Shown: positions 1-9,267 of the stretch, in pieces
Position numbering within the stretch: position 1 is the first letter of the stretch
How the letters are laid out: each line of letters starts with the position of its first letter
Assembly: GCF_902499125.1 (NCBI RefSeq)
Contig: NZ_CABVPX010000028.1
Coordinates: 1-64,000 of the forward strand
Direction: 5' to 3'
Length of the DNA: 64,000 nt
Origin: Burkholderia arboris
GTDB taxonomy: Bacteria > Pseudomonadota > Gammaproteobacteria > Burkholderiales > Burkholderiaceae
The notes under the pieces: model-generated
What the model was told of the DNA's origin: nothing
Database searches by the model: none
The model's input: only the letters and a program-made list of their open reading frames with translations
Made by a program: the position numbers and the translations under genes

Positions 1-2
1 GC

Positions 3-3000
3 GCGGCCGCCGCGCCGGACGCCGTCGCGCTGATCGACGACGCGGGCGAGACGACCTATGCGGCGCTGCTCGACCAGTGCGACCGGCGCGCGGCGGCGCT
101 CACCGCGCTGGGCGTGCGGCAGGGCGACGTCGTGGCGGTGTGCGCGGGCCGCACGGCGGCGACGCTGCAGACCGTGCTCGCGCTGTTCCGGATCGGCGCC
201 GTGTATCTGCCGCTCGATCCCGCGTTGCCGGAAGCGCGCCATCGCTTCATGGTGGATGACGCGCGCCCGGTGGCGATCGTCGGCGATGCCGCCGCGCCCG
301 CCTGCCTGCGCGCGTGCGGCGTGCAATTCGTCGAGCAGGCGGCGCTGGCGGAAGCGGGGCAGGCCGCGTTGGCCGCCGCGCCGCGCGTGAGCCCCGGTGA
401 CCCGGCCTACATTCTCTATACGTCCGGCTCGACCGGCACGCCGAAGGGTGTGCTGTGCCGCCAGGAAGGCATCCTCGCGCTGTTCGACGCGCTCGCGCAC
501 ACCTATCCGCTGGCGGCGGGCGATCGCGTGCTGTGGAAGACCGCGCAATCGTTCGATGTTTCGCTTACCGAAATGCTATGGCCGTTGATGAAGGGCGCCG
601 CGATCGTGATCGCGCGGCCGGACGGCCAGTACGATCCGCGCTACCTGCAGCGCGCGATCGAACGGCATCGCGTGACGGTGGTCAATTTCGTGCCGTCGAT
701 GCTGCACCTGTTCCTGCAGTCGCTCGACGCCGGCGCGGCGAGCCCGCTGCGCGCCGTGTTCGCTGCCGGCGAGCCGCTGCTGCCCGCGACCGTCGAGCTG
801 GCGGCGCGCGTGCTGCCGCACACGCCGCTGTTCAACGCATACGGCCCGACCGAGGCCAGCATCTACGCAACCGTGTGGCGCTGCGCGAGCGGCCCCGTGT
901 TGATCGGCCGCGCGGTGGGCGACGTCGGCACGCATATCCTCGCGCCCGATCTCGCGCGGCTGCCGATCGGCGCGACCGGCGAGCTGTACCTCTCCGGCCG
1001 GGCGCTGGCGTCGGGCTACCTGAACCGGCCCGAGCTGAGCGCGGAGCGCTTCGTGCCGAACCCGTATGCGACGGGCGACGCGGATCGCGTGCTGTATCGC
1101 ACCGGCGACCTGGCCCGCTTCGACCGGCACGGTGACATCGAATTCGTGGGTCGCGACGACCAGCAGGTCAAGGTGCGCGGCTTCCGCATCGAGACGGGTG
1201 AAGTCGAGTCGGTGCTGGGCCGCCATCCGGGCGTCGCCAAAGTCGCGGTGCTGGCGCGTTCGGGCAGCGCGGGCGCTGTGCTCTGCGCGTTCGTGCAGGC
1301 GGCAGGCGCGCTGCCGGACGGCGCGCTGAAGGCGCATGCGCAACAGGCGCTGCCGCCGTACATGGTGCCCGACCGGATCGTCATGCTCGACGCGATGCCG
1401 ATGACCGGCAGCGGCAAGATCGATCGCCTCAGGCTGGCCGACTGGCCGCTCGACGCGGCCGGCACGCCCGGCCAGGCCGGCCCCGCCAGCGCCGCACGCC
1501 GCACGCCTGGCGATGCCGAGGCCGCGGTCGCGGCGATCTGGCGCGACGTGCTCGGCCTCGCCGAGATCGATCCGGACACCAACTTCTTCGACGCGGGCGG
1601 CCACTCGCTCGCGTTGATCCAGTGCCAGGCGCGGCTTCGTCGCGAGTTCGGCCGCGACGTGGACATCGATCACCTGTTCCGCTACACGACCATTCGCACG
1701 CTGGCCGGCTGGCTGTCCGCGCCTGGCGAGCCGTCAACCGGCGCCGGCGGCGCGGCTGCGGCCGCAAGCGCGTCGCCGGTCGACAGCCGCGACGTCGCGA
1801 TCATCGGGATGAGCGCGGCCGTTTCGGGCGCGGACGACGTCGAGCAGTTCTGGCACATGCTGCTCGCGGGCGAGGACGGCATCACCCGGCTCGACGACGC
1901 GCGGCTGCGCGCGCTCGGCGTGCCGGACGACCTGCTCGGCAATCCGCGCTTCGTCGCCGCGCGCGGGTTGATACGCGATCCTGACTGTTTCGATGCCGCG
2001 TTCTTCGGCTACACGCCGCGCGAGGCAGAGATCATGGATCCGCAGCAGCGCAAGCTGATGGAGGAAAGCTATCGCGCGCTCGAGGACGCCGGTTACGCCG
2101 GGCCCGGGCCCGCGCGCGACGTGGGCGTCTACGTCGGCGTGGGCGCGAGCCAGTACCTCGCGAACCACGTGCTCGGCAACCGCGACGCGGTCGAGGCGCT
2201 CGGGCTGTACCAGATCAACGTGCTCAACCAGCCCGCGACGCAGATTGCGTACCGGCTGAACCTCACCGGCCCCGCGGTCACGCTGAACACCGCGTGCTCG
2301 ACGTCGCTGGTCGCGTTGCACATGGCCGCACGCGCGGTCGCGCAGGGCGATTGCGAACTCGCGCTCGCGGGTGCGGCGTCGATCGGCGTCGACGGTGTGC
2401 CGGGCTACCTGCACCGCACCGGCGGGATCTTTTCCGCGGACGGCTATTGCCGCGCGTTCGACGCGGCTGCGAGCGGCACCGTCGAAGGCAGCGGCGCGGG
2501 TGCGGTGGTGCTGAAGCGGCTCGATCTCGCACGCCGCGACGGCGATCACGTGTATGCGGTCCTCAAGGGCTCCGCGATCAACAACGACGGCCACGACAAG
2601 GCCGGCTACACCGCGCCGAGCCCTGCGGGCCAGGCACGGGTGATCCGCGCCGCACTGGCGGACGCCGGCGTGGACGCCGCGTCGGTCGGCTATGTCGAGA
2701 CGCACGGCACCGGCACGCTGCTCGGCGATCCGATCGAAATGGCTGCGCTGAAGGCGACCTACGGACAGCACCCCGTGCGTGCGCCGCGCATGCTCGGCGC
2801 GGTCAAGACGAGCGTCGGGCACCTGGACAGCGCGGCGGGGCTCGCGGGCGTGATCAAGGCGGCGCTCGCGCTCGAACGCGGCAAGGTGCCGGGCACGCTG
2901 CACTTCGACACGCCCAATCCGCTGCTCGAACTCGACGACGCGGCCTTCCGCATCACGGCGCAAGCGGCCGACTGGCCGGACGGCGGCGCTGCGCCGCGCC

Positions 3001-6000
3001 GCGCGGCCGTCAGTTCGTTCGGCATCGGCGGCACCAATGCGCACGTGATCCTGGAAGCCGCGCCGCCCGAGGCGGACGCGCCGTCGGCCGCTGCCGCGCA
3101 TTGCCTGCGGTTGTCGGCCGCCACGCCGGACGGGCTGCGGCGCGCGGCGGACGGCCTCGCCGCCGCGCTGCGCCGCCACCCGGAATGGGCGCTGGCCGAC
3201 GTTGCGCATACGCTGCAGGCCGCCCGGCAGGACCACGCGTGCCGGGCGTTCGTGGTCGCCGAGTCGCGCGACACGGCGCTCGATGCGCTGGCGGCGGGTG
3301 TGTCGCCGGCCACCGACGACGCGCCGCACGCGCGCCCGGTGATTTTCCTGTTCACCGGGCAGGGCGTGCAGGCCGCCGGCATGGCGCGCGACCTGCATCG
3401 CGAGAACCCGGTGTTCCGCGCCGCGCTCGACGAGGTGTGCGGGCGGTTCGCGGGCGCGGCCGGGCTGGCGCTCGAACCCTATCTGCTGGGCGACGCGAGC
3501 ACCACCGATACGGCGCTGGTCCAGCCGCTGCTGTTCGCGTACGAGTACGCGCTGTATCAGGCATGGGCTGCGCTGGGCGTGACGCCGGACTACCTGATCG
3601 GCCACAGCGTCGGCGAACTGGTCGCCGCGTGCTGCGCGGGCGTGTTCTCGCTCGACGAGGCGGTCGGCCTCGTGGCGGCGCGTGCCGCGGCGATGCAGGC
3701 GCAGCCGGCCGGCGCGATGCTGTCCGTATCGATTGCGGAAGACGAGCTGGCCGCGCAACTGCCGCCGGCGCTCGCCGTCGCGGCGGTCAACGGGCCGCTG
3801 CAGTGCGTGGTGTCCGGCCCGGTGGATGCGGTCGACGTGTTCGCGGCGCACCTGCGCAACACGGGTATCGCGCATGCGCGGCTCGCGTCGTCGCATGCGT
3901 TCCATTCGCCGATGATGGCGGACGCGGCCGTGCGCGTGCAGGCGCATGCCGCGACGATGACGCTGCGCGCGCCGCGCATCCCGTTGATCTCCAACCTCGA
4001 CGGCACGCTGCTGGACGCGCAGCGCGCCACCGATCCGGCGTACTGGGCCGCGCACGTGCTCGGCACCGTGCGCTTCTCGGCGGGCGTGCGGACGCTGGCG
4101 GCGCTGGGCGACGCGTTGTGGGTCGAGATCGGCCCGCGCGACGTGCTGGCGGCGCTGGTGCGCGGGCATCGCTGCGCGCCGGCCGACGCAGTGCTGGCAA
4201 GCTTCACGGAGCGCACGCCGCGCACGATGGCGACCTTGCTCACCGGCTACGGCCGGCTGTGGGCGACGGGCGCGCGCCTGACACGCCGCGACGCGTACGC
4301 GGGCGAGCGCCGCAAGCGCCTGCCGTTGCCGGGCTATCCGTTCGAGCGGACGCGTCACTGGCTGTCCGCCCAGCAACGCGGCCCCATCGAGCGCGTGCAG
4401 CCGGAGGCGCCGGCCGTTGCGCTGGTGGCTGCACCGGCAGTGACCGACACGCCGCCCGCCGCACCGGTCGAAACCGATGACGTGCGGCACGCATTGACGC
4501 GCATCTGGACGGAGTGCCTCGGCCATGAGCGGATCACGCCGGCCGACGATTTCTTCGAACTGGGCGGCGATTCGCTGCTGGCCGGGCGCGTTCTCACGCG
4601 GATTCACGAGCGGCTGAATGCGGAGCTGACGCTCGAGGCGTTCTTCAGTGCGCCGACGATCGACGGGCTGGCCCGCGCGATTCGCGTGCAGGCCGAACCG
4701 GCGCAGCCCGCCGGGCGGGTGGCAACGACGCAGCACGGCCTGCCGGCCGCCGGGCCGCGTCGTGCACCGATGTCGTTCCAGCAGCGCCGGCTGTGGACGC
4801 TCGAACGGCTCGGCATGGGCGGTTCGGTCTTTCATCTGCCGCAATGTCTGCACCTGCACGGCGATGTCGATCGTGCCGCGCTGCACGCGGCGCTCGCCGG
4901 GCTGGTTGCGCGCCATCCGGTGCTGCGCACGTCGTTTCACGAGGGGCCGGACGGCAGTGGCGAGCAGCACGTGCATGCCGACGCGGCGGTCGCGCTGTCG
5001 ATCCATGCGTACGCAGGCGATACGGACGACGCACGGCGCGCGTTCATCGCGCAGCATCGCGACGCGCTGCGGGCGGAGCCGTTCGATCTCGCTCGGCCGC
5101 CGCTGTTTCGCGCGCGGCTGCTCGATCTCGGGCCGCGCCGCGCGTGCCTGCTGATGTCGTTCCATCACATCGTCGTCGATGGCTGGTCGTTCCGGCTGAT
5201 CGCGCAGGATCTCGCGTCGCTGTACGCCGCGGCGAGCCAGGGGCGCGCGCCGGACGCCGCGCCGCCCGCGTGGGATTACGCGGACTACAGCGAGGAGCAG
5301 GCGGCGCGGTTCGCCGCCGGGCACTACGCGGCGCACGAGACGTTCTGGGCGCATCTGGACGGCGCACCGGTGCTCGACCTCGGCGGCGACCGGCGCCGCG
5401 CACGCACGCCCGGGCGCCTCGCGCACAGCGGCCGCGTCGCGGTGGACGCCGGACGCGCAGCGCAGGTCGACGCGCTGGCGCGGCGCTTGCGGACGACGCC
5501 ATACGTCGTGTTCCTGTCCGCGTTCCTGCTGATGCTGTCGCGGCGCACCGGGCAGCGCGACCTGGTGGTCGGCTCGCCGGTCGCCAACCGTGCATCGAGC
5601 CGCACCGAAGGACTCGTCGGCTTCTTCGTGAACCTGCTTGCGCTGCGCGTGGCATTCCCGGCAGCCAGCAGCACGCGGGCATGGATCGAACTGGTGCGCG
5701 ACTGCGTGATGGCCGCGCACGCGCACCAGGACTATCCGTTCGAGAAGCTGGTCGAGCGCTTCGCGGGCCCGCGCGACACGTCGCTGACGCCGCTGTTCCA
5801 GGTGGTGTTCTCGATGCAGGAGGCGCCGGTTCGCACCGTGCAGACCGGCGCGCTGGAGGTCGCGTTCGAGGACACGCCGGAAACGGAAACCGAATACGAC
5901 CTGACGATGAACCTGCATCGCGACGGCGCGGGCTACGGCGGCGTGCTGCTGACGCGCGACGGCGCACTGGAGCGGGGCGAGGCGGGCGAGGTGGTCGAAC

Positions 6001-9000
6001 AGTTCCAGGCGGCGCTGGATCTCCTGCTGACGCTGCCGGACGATGCGCCGCTGGGCGACGCGGGCGTGCTGTCGGCTGCGCAGCGGCAGGCATGGCAAGC
6101 GGCGTCCGGGACGGCCGACGCGTCCGCGTGGGCCGCGTCCGACCTCATGTCGCTGCTGGCGGGCACGCTGACGGCCGGCAACGCTGCGCCCGCGGTTGCC
6201 ACGGCGCACGAGACGCTCAGTTACGGGGCGCTGCGGGCGCGGGTGGAGCAGGTCGCGGGCGCACTGCACACACACGGCGTTCGCGCCGGCGACCGCGTCG
6301 CGCTGTGCTTGCCGACGGGGCTCGACGCACTGGTGGCGCTGCTCGGCGTGCTGCGCGCCGGGGCGACCTACCTGCCGCTCGATCCCGCCGCGCCGGCTGT
6401 GCGGCAGCACGCGATCCTGTCGCAGGCGGCGCCGGTGCTGCTCGTGCACGACGCCGCAGCGGCGCCGCCGGCGTGGCCCGGCTGCGCGGCGCTCACGTTC
6501 GCCGCGCTTGGCGACACGCCCGCCGGCGCGCTGCCCGCAGGTATCGATCCGCAACAGGCCGCCTATACGCTGTTCACGTCCGGCTCGACCGGCGTGCCGA
6601 AGGGCGTCGACGTCAGTCATCGGGCGGTCGCGCACAAGATCCAGGCGCTGTGCGCCGCGTATCGCATGACGGCCGACGACCGGGTCGTGCAGTTCTCGTC
6701 GCTCGTGTTCGACGTGTCGATCGAGGAGATCTTCACGGCGCTGTCCACCGGCGCCTGCCTGCTGCTGCTCGACCGCGCGGCGTGGCCGACGCTCGGTGCG
6801 TTCAGCGGCCTGCTCGACGCGCAACGCGCGACCGTGCTCAACCTGCCCGCGTCGTTCTGGCGCGAATGGGTGCGGGGGATCCGGCTCGGCGAGGCCGCGC
6901 TGCCGGCGCAGTTGCGTCTGGTCGTGACGGGCAGCGAGACGGTGCCGCTCGCGGCGGTGCAGGCATGGCGCGCCGTGACGGGCGGCCGCGTGGCGCTGAT
7001 GAACGCATACGGGCTGACGGAAAGCGTGATCACGTCCGTCGTGCACGACGTGCCGGCCGATGCGCGCCCGGACGAACGCGACGTGCCGATCGGCGCGCCG
7101 CTGCCGGGCACCACGGCCTATGTGCTCGACGCGCACCTGCAACCGGTGCCGCCGCTGTGTCGCGGCGAGCTTTACCTGGGCGGCAGCGCGCTCGCGAGCG
7201 GTTACCCGGGCCGCCCCGGGCAGACGGCCGCGGCGTTCCTGCCGGATCCGTTCTCCGGACAGCCGGGCGCGCGCATGTATCGCACCGGCGACCTCGTGCG
7301 GCGCGACGCGGCGGGCGCGCTGGTCTACCTCGGCCGCGGCGATCGCCAGATCAAGGTGCGCGGGGTGCGCGTCGACCTGGCCGAAGTGGAGGCGCTGCTG
7401 CTCGAACAGCACGGCGTGCGCGAGGCGGCGGTGCGGCTGTCGAGCGGGCACGACGCGCTGGCGCCGCGCCTGGAGGCGTTCATCGTCGTCGGCCCTGGCG
7501 CGTCGGGCGCGCCGGACATGCCACGCGAGGCGGCGCGCGAGCGGCTGCGCGCGCTGCGCCGCGTCGCGCCGGCGCATCTGGTGCCGCATGCGCTGGCCAT
7601 CGTGCCGTCGCTGCCCAAGACGTCCGGCGACAAGATCGACCGCCAGTGGGTGTCGACGGCGGTGCTGCCCGACGAGGCCGCGGGCGGCGACGAAACGCCG
7701 CCGCTGCGCGCGCTGCTGACGGTGCTGCGCGACGTGCTGCGGCTGGAGCGGATCGGCCGGGACGACAACTACTTCGGGCTGGGCGGCGATTCCATCCTGG
7801 TGCTGCGGGCCGTCGCGCAACTGAACCGGGCGGGCTGGGCGGTCGATCCGCAGGATTTCTTCGCCAGTCCGACCCTCGCGGACCTGGCCGATTGCCTGCG
7901 GCCGCTGGCGGCGCGACCGGAGGCGGACGAGGTGTCCGGGTTCCCGTTGACGCCGTATCAACGGCGCGTGTTGCAGCGCCCGCACGCACACCACTGGAAC
8001 CGCTCGCTGCTCGTTCAGGCCGCGCAGCCGCTCGACGCCGACGCGCTGCTGGCTGCGTTCCGTTCGCTGCTCGACGCGCACCCGGGGCTGCGCTGCGTAT
8101 TCGACCACGACACGCTGCCGGGCCGCGTCGCGCCTGCGGACGCGGACGCCGCGCAGCGCTGCTTCAGCAGCCACGACCTCGGCTCGGCAGACGATGCGGC
8201 GCGCTTCATCGCCGCGCACAGCACGACGCTGCAGCAGGGCTTCGATCTGGCCCACGGGCCGCTGATCCGGATCGCGCACTACCGGTGCGGTGCGGCCGGC
8301 GACCGGCTGCTGCTCGTCGTGCACGGGCTGGTGGCGGACAGCCATGGCTGGGCGGTGCTGCTGGACGACCTCGCCAACGCGTATGCGGCGCATGCGAACG
8401 GCCGGACGCCGGCACTGGCCGCGCCGACGCTGGCGTACCCGGCCTATCTTCGCGCGCTGGACGCCCGCATTGCCGCCGCGCGGCAGGCCGGCGCAACCGC
8501 CGCGTACCTCGCGCCGATGGCGGGCAACGTCGCGCTGCCGCGGGATCGGCACGCGGCACGCGGCGAGAACGCCGAGGCCAGCCAGCAGGTCGTGCGCGAC
8601 CGGCTGACGGGCGAGGCCGCGCAACGGTTGCTGGCCGTCGTGCCGCAGCGCCTGCGCGTGAAAGCCGCCACCGTCGCGATCGCGGCGGCCGCGCGCGCAC
8701 TGACCGATTGGGCGGGGGGCGCGGTGGTCGCCGATCTCGGCCGGCACGGCCGCGACTGGCTCGACGACGGGCCGGCGGTCGAGCGCGCGGTCGGCTGCTT
8801 CGTCTGTGACGTGCCGCTGCTGTTGCCGCATCACGCCGGCGTGCCGAGCGTCGCGGCGCTGCGCGAATGGGAGGCGACGCTCGCCGCGCTGCCGCCGGCC
8901 GCGCTGGGCGGCGCGGACGAACCGCCGCCCGCCGGCGTCGATCCCGACGCGTGGCGGCGCTGCGTGCAGCCGCAGGTCAGCGTCGATTTCGTGTCGGCGG

Positions 9001-9266
9001 CCGCTGCGCGCCCGTCCGCATGGTTCTCCGCCGCCACCGAGGCGGTGGGCGCGGACCGCGCGGCGACCGACGAACGTTCGCACCTGCTGAACCTCGTTTG
9101 CGTCGCGGGCGACGGCGAACTCGCGTTCGAGTGCCGTTACAGCGACGCCGTGCATACGCGCGCCACCGCCGAACAACTGCTGCGCCGGTGGCGCGAGCAC
9201 ATCGAGGCCGCGCTCGCGCTTGTCGCCGACGCAGCCGTTCCCGTAGTCGAACACGATCATTCCTGA
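3..9266 (+). CDS. Hybrid NRPS-PKS megasynthase, 5' truncated by the window edge
   Basis: The reading frame is open from base 3, so the N-terminus lies upstream; 3087 residues are visible. Domains in order (nt): adenylation A1 to about 1470 (YTSGSTGTPKG near 417), carrier PCP1 (GGHS, 1594), ketosynthase about 1795-3060 (active-site TACSTS near 2288, plus THGTG and SVGHLD histidines), acyltransferase about 3330-4250 (GHSVGE near 3600; HAFH signature, typical of malonyl-CoA), ACP (GGDSLL, 4561), condensation about 4765-6080 (intact HHIVVDG near 5164), A2 about 6150-7650, PCP2 (GGDSI, 7780), and a terminal epimerization-like domain about 7935-9230. There are no KR, DH, ER or TE domains. By motif alignment to GrsA the specificity codes read roughly DVTNFAAIYK (A1) and DVENVTAITK (A2); I match neither to a known substrate. 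It would load one amino acid, extend it with malonate to a beta-keto unit, then condense a second amino acid. The stop lies 1 nt before the next ATG. Confidence 0.95.
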   Translation, partial: AAAAPDAVALIDDAGETTYAALLDQCDRRAAALTALGVRQGDVVAVCAGRTAATLQTVLALFRIGAVYLPLDPALPEARHRFMVDDARPVAIVGDAAAPACLRACGVQFVEQAALAEAGQAALAAAPRVSPGDPAYILYTSGSTGTPKGVLCRQEGILALFDALAHTYPLAAGDRVLWKTAQSFDVSLTEMLWPLMKGAAIVIARPDGQYDPRYLQRAIERHRVTVVNFVPSMLHLFLQSLDAGAASPLRAVFAAGEPLLPATVELAARVLPHTPLFNAYGPTEASIYATVWRCASGPVLIGRAVGDVGTHILAPDLARLPIGATGELYLSGRALASGYLNRPELSAERFVPNPYATGDADRVLYRTGDLARFDRHGDIEFVGRDDQQVKVRGFRIETGEVESVLGRHPGVAKVAVLARSGSAGAVLCAFVQAAGALPDGALKAHAQQALPPYMVPDRIVMLDAMPMTGSGKIDRLRLADWPLDAAGTPGQAGPASAARRTPGDAEAAVAAIWRDVLGLAEIDPDTNFFDAGGHSLALIQCQARLRREFGRDVDIDHLFRYTTIRTLAGWLSAPGEPSTGAGGAAAAASASPVDSRDVAIIGMSAAVSGADDVEQFWHMLLAGEDGITRLDDARLRALGVPDDLLGNPRFVAARGLIRDPDCFDAAFFGYTPREAEIMDPQQRKLMEESYRALEDAGYAGPGPARDVGVYVGVGASQYLANHVLGNRDAVEALGLYQINVLNQPATQIAYRLNLTGPAVTLNTACSTSLVALHMAARAVAQGDCELALAGAASIGVDGVPGYLHRTGGIFSADGYCRAFDAAASGTVEGSGAGAVVLKRLDLARRDGDHVYAVLKGSAINNDGHDKAGYTAPSPAGQARVIRAALADAGVDAASVGYVETHGTGTLLGDPIEMAALKATYGQHPVRAPRMLGAVKTSVGHLDSAAGLAGVIKAALALERGKVPGTLHFDTPNPLLELDDAAFRITAQAADWPDGGAAPRRAAVSSFGIGGTNAHVILEAAPPEADAPSAAAAHCLRLSAATPDGLRRAADGLAAALRRHPEWALADVAHTLQAARQDHACRAFVVAESRDTALDALAAGVSPATDDAPHARPVIFLFTGQGVQAAGMARDLHRENPVFRAALDEVCGRFAGAAGLALEPYLLGDASTTDTALVQPLLFAYEYALYQAWAALGVTPDYLIGHSVGELVAACCAGVFSLDEAVGLVAARAAAMQAQPAGAMLSVSIAEDELAAQLPPALAVAAVNGPLQCVVSGPVDAVDVFAAHLRNTGIAHARLASSHAFHSPMMADAAVRVQAHAATMTLRAPRIPLISNLDGTLLDAQRATDPAYWAAHVLGTVRFSAGVRTLAALGDALWVEIGPRDVLAALVRGHRCAPADAVLASFTERTPRTMATLLTGYGRLWATGARLTRRDAYAGERRKRLPLPGYPFERTRHWLSAQQRGPIERVQPEAPAVALVAAPAVTDTPPAAPVETDDVRHALTRIWTECLGHERITPADDFFELGGDSLLAGRVLTRIHERLNAELTLEAFFSAPTIDGLARAIRVQAEPAQPAGRVATTQHGLPAAGPRRAPMSFQQRRLWTLERLGMGGSVFHLPQCLHLHGDVDRAALHAALAGLVARHPVLRTSFHEGPDGSGEQHVHADAAVALSIHAYAGDTDDARRAFIAQHRDALRAEPFDLARPPLFRARLLDLGPRRACLLMSFHHIVVDGWSFRLIAQDLASLYAAASQGRAPDAAPPAWDYADYSEEQAARFAAGHYAAHETFWAHLDGAPVLDLGGDRRRARTPGRLAHSGRVAVDAGRAAQVDALARRLRTTPYVVFLSAFLLMLSRRTGQRDLVVGSPVANRASSRTEGLVGFFVNLLALRVAFPAASSTRAWIELVRDCVMAAHAHQDYPFEKLVERFAGPRDTSLTPLFQVVFSMQEAPVRTVQTGALEVAFEDTPETETEYDLTMNLHRDGAGYGGVLLTRDGALERGEAGEVVEQFQAALDLLLTLPDDAPLGDAGVLSAAQRQAWQAASGTADASAWAASDLMSLLAGTLTAGNAAPAVATAHETLSYGALRARVEQVAGALHTHGVRAGDRVALCLPTGLDALVALLGVLRAGATYLPLDPAAPAVRQHAILSQAAPVLLVHDAAAAPPAWPGCAALTFAALGDTPAGALPAGIDPQQAAYTLFTSGSTGVPKGVDVSHRAVAHKIQALCAAYRMTADDRVVQFSSLVFDVSIEEIFTALSTGACLLLLDRAAWPTLGAFSGLLDAQRATVLNLPASFWREWVRGIRLGEAALPAQLRLVVTGSETVPLAAVQAWRAVTGGRVALMNAYGLTESVITSVVHDVPADARPDERDVPIGAPLPGTTAYVLDAHLQPVPPLCRGELYLGGSALASGYPGRPGQTAAAFLPDPFSGQPGARMYRTGDLVRRDAAGALVYLGRGDRQIKVRGVRVDLAEVEALLLEQHGVREAAVRLSSGHDALAPRLEAFIVVGPGASGAPDMPREAARERLRALRRVAPAHLVPHALAIVPSLPKTSGDKIDRQWVSTAVLPDEAAGGDETPPLRALLTVLRDVLRLERIGRDDNYFGLGGDSILVLRAVAQLNRAGWAVDPQDFFASPTLADLADCLRPLAARPEADEVSGFPLTPYQRRVLQRPHAHHWNRSLLVQAAQPLDADALLAAFRSLLDAHPGLRCVFDHDTLPGRVAPADADAAQRCFSSHDLGSADDAARFIAAHSTTLQQGFDLAHGPLIRIAHYRCGAAGDRLLLVVHGLVADSHGWAVLLDDLANAYAAHANGRTPALAAPTLAYPAYLRALDARIAAARQAGATAAYLAPMAGNVALPRDRHAARGENAEASQQVVRDRLTGEAAQRLLAVVPQRLRVKAATVAIAAAARALTDWAGGAVVADLGRHGRDWLDDGPAVERAVGCFVCDVPLLLPHHAGVPSVAALREWEATLAALPPAALGGADEPPPAGVDPDAWRRCVQPQVSVDFVSAAAARPSAWFSAATEAVGADRAATDERSHLLNLVCVAGDGELAFECRYSDAVHTRATAEQLLRRWREHIEAALALVADAAVPVVEHDHS

Positions 9267-9267
9267 C

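Noticed and set aside
4793..8809. 1338-residue + strand open frame overlapping the synthase
   Set aside because: Low-complexity Arg/Ala sequence in another frame of conserved A, C and PCP domains.
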